Assembly (NCBI RefSeq): GCF_024436065.1
Contig: NZ_JANFNS010000002.1
Coordinates: 1-64,000 of the forward strand
Source of the DNA: Saccharibacillus sp. JS10
Lineage (GTDB): Bacteria > Bacillota > Bacilli > Paenibacillales > Paenibacillaceae
DNA length: 64,000 nt
Direction: 5' to 3'
This document shows, piece after piece, positions 62,662-64,000 of the stretch. The position numbers and the translations under genes are program-made. The number at the start of each line of letters is the position of its first letter. Within the stretch, counting starts at the first letter, position 1. Below the pieces are notes generated by a model, which was not told the DNA's origin, searched no databases, and saw only the letters and a list, made by a program, of their open reading frames with translations.

Positions 62662-64000
62662 ATGAAGGGGAATGTTAGGTTAGGTTCACGAATATTGTGG
62701 ATTTATGTGCTTGCAGCGCTTGTCGGGGGACTGGCTGTGAGTTATGTGGTGTTGACTGCGCTGGATTCGCCGAAGTTCGAAAGTCGTGAAGGGATATTAG
62801 ACTTGACGCAGGTTGAACTTGAGAAAAATCCTCAGAAGTTAACAGGGGAATGGGCATTCTACTGGCAACAGCTCCTTTCGCCTGAAGAACTTAAAAGTGA
62901 TTTGCCGGAGACCGATCGGCATTGGATCAATGTTCCCGGTTCATGGTCAGGCGAAGAATGGGATGGAGAGCTTCTTCGCGGAACCGGATATGGAACATAT
63001 CGGCTGCTTGTAAAGCTGAGCGACAAAGATCAACAAGAGCGTCTTGCGCTGCGGATTCCGAGTATTTTTCATGCCTATAAGTTATGGGTGAACGGCGAAT
63101 TGTTGGCAGAGGTCGGTACGGTGGGAACAGATCAAGCAAGCATGACGCCGCATCTGTCAACGAAATTCGTATTTGTACAGCCGCGCAGTGACACGATCGA
63201 ACTGGTGATGCAAGTCTCGAATTTTCATCACCATCGAGGAGGAATCACCAAAAGCATCGATCTTGGCGGAAGCGACTTTCTGACGACCAAAACGAATCTG
63301 AATCTAGCGATGGATATGTTCATTACAGCAAGCTTGCTTGTCGTAGGTCTATATAATCTATTGCTCTTTGTGTTGAGACGCAAAGACCGGGCACCGCTAT
63401 ATTTTGGCATATTCACCGTGCTGCTTGGTATTCGTTCTTTGTTCAATGGAGAGCTGATTTTCAATCAGTGGGTGCCTCGGTTTCCTTGGGAAATGCAATT
63501 CAAGATCGAATATCTAATCCTTAGTCTCAGCGGAATGATCATCATGATGTACTTCGATAGTATCTTTCCTAACTACGTATCCAGATGGTTCCGCCGGAGT
63601 TCGCAAATCGTCACAAGTGTATGTTGCTTGATTATTTTGGTCACGCCTGCATTGATCTACACGCAATTGCTGCTTCCGATCGGTGTAGTCGTCGTTGCGC
63701 ATATGATCTATCTGATGATTGGATTGATTCGGTTAACTGCAAGGGGTCAAGATGGCACGTCGATCTTTTTATTGGCATCCGTGATTACTTTAGTGACTGT
63801 TGTGAACGACTTTTTATATTACAATGGCTTATCTTTGATCGAAAATGCGTCACCGCTCGGGCTACTCGTATTTACGATTGCGCAGATGATTTTGCTTTCT
63901 TCAAGATTTACGCGCACGGCGGCAAATGAAGAACGGATCGCAAGCGAACTGCAAGTCGTCAATGAAAAGCTGATCCAGATGAATATGAATTTGGAACAGA
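62662..64000 (+). CDS. 7TM-DISM type sensor protein, N-terminal part (runs off window)
   Basis: 446 residues are visible with no stop. Residues about 10-32 are a membrane anchor. About 45-210 form an extracellular beta-rich, galactose-binding-like domain (LTGEWAFYWQQLL, WINVPGSW, GYGTYRLLV, PSIFHAYKLWVNGELL), as in 7TMR-DISM proteins. From about 215 to 425 come seven membrane segments, then an Asn/Glu/Leu-rich helix that looks like a coiled coil. The output domain (histidine kinase or another signalling module) lies beyond the window. AGGAGTG lies 9 bases before ATG 62662. Confidence 0.85.
   Translation, partial: MKGNVRLGSRILWIYVLAALVGGLAVSYVVLTALDSPKFESREGILDLTQVELEKNPQKLTGEWAFYWQQLLSPEELKSDLPETDRHWINVPGSWSGEEWDGELLRGTGYGTYRLLVKLSDKDQQERLALRIPSIFHAYKLWVNGELLAEVGTVGTDQASMTPHLSTKFVFVQPRSDTIELVMQVSNFHHHRGGITKSIDLGGSDFLTTKTNLNLAMDMFITASLLVVGLYNLLLFVLRRKDRAPLYFGIFTVLLGIRSLFNGELIFNQWVPRFPWEMQFKIEYLILSLSGMIIMMYFDSIFPNYVSRWFRRSSQIVTSVCCLIILVTPALIYTQLLLPIGVVVVAHMIYLMIGLIRLTARGQDGTSIFLLASVITLVTVVNDFLYYNGLSLIENASPLGLLVFTIAQMILLSSRFTRTAANEERIASELQVVNEKLIQMNMNLEQ

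Noticed and set aside
1-64000. CRISPR arrays, insertion sequences, tRNA genes or prophage genes
   Set aside because: No regularly spaced direct repeats, no transposase or integrase frames, and no cloverleaf sequences were seen. The dispersed repeats carry no coding capacity.

Overview
This window reads as the chromosome of a spore-former-type Gram-positive in the Paenibacillaceae (Paenibacillus or Saccharibacillus-like; the genus is an inference). The reasons are strong AAGGAGG-type ribosome binding sites, a purine operon in the Bacillus order (purE-K-B-C-S-Q-L-F-M-N-H-D) behind paired PurBoxes and a guanine riboswitch, a 7-1-7 Fur box, TTAACA-type Pho boxes, lipoproteins with Cys lipoboxes, and many sugar-uptake genes. 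The order purine operon, then yerC, dagK and an RlmCD-type methyltransferase also recalls the Bacillus subtilis chromosome.

Layout. 1-110: the 3' end of a 5S rRNA gene and its terminator. 600-6300: secreted beta-helix protein, ECF-type sigma factor, a ClpP paralogue, GNAT acetyltransferase, DUF1294 membrane protein, universal stress protein. 6420-21690: the complete de novo purine pathway to IMP, with a NUDIX gene set between purN and purH and a 675-bp repeat-rich gap between purF and purM. 21700-25360: AraC/GyrI regulator, ilvA, LD-carboxypeptidase. 25550-34240: phosphate and polyphosphate block: a ugpA-ugpE-ugpB glycerol-3-phosphate type importer, a divergent ugpQ phosphodiesterase, ppx and convergent ppk. 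ugpQ and ppk carry promoters with identical Pho-box geometry. 34460-38820: mutarotase-like protein, Btr-like AraC activator, then a Fur-boxed siderophore-binding lipoprotein with a FhuF-like reductase. 38900-43430: small metabolic genes, a RelE/RHH toxin-antitoxin pair with a palindromic operator, FucU, YukJ-like and alpha/beta hydrolase. 43670-45510: PhoU-like protein with a Pit phosphate permease. 45570-53320: lipoprotein, LacI regulator, CorA, YerC, CbiX-type chelatase, DagK, and an RlmCD-type rRNA methyltransferase with a large low-complexity insertion. 53500-61970: a beta-mannooligosaccharide locus (LacI regulator, cellobiose 2-epimerase family enzyme, two GH130 phosphorylases, ABC importer), whose two transcription units start from near-identical promoter/operator modules. 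61990-64000: a decayed gene and the 5' part of a 7TM signalling protein.

The most interesting unexplained structure is a dispersed intergenic repeat, five copies in this window (15725-15888, 16214-16353, 25413-25550, 46560-46703, 61765-61910). Its short sequence arms are conserved, while the stems inside and outside them differ in sequence between most copies yet remain base-paired. All copies lie in gene 3' flanks. Other points worth attention are a probable AUU start codon on the epimerase gene, the insertion in the rRNA methyltransferase, and a hairpin-rich spacer between ugpE and ugpB.
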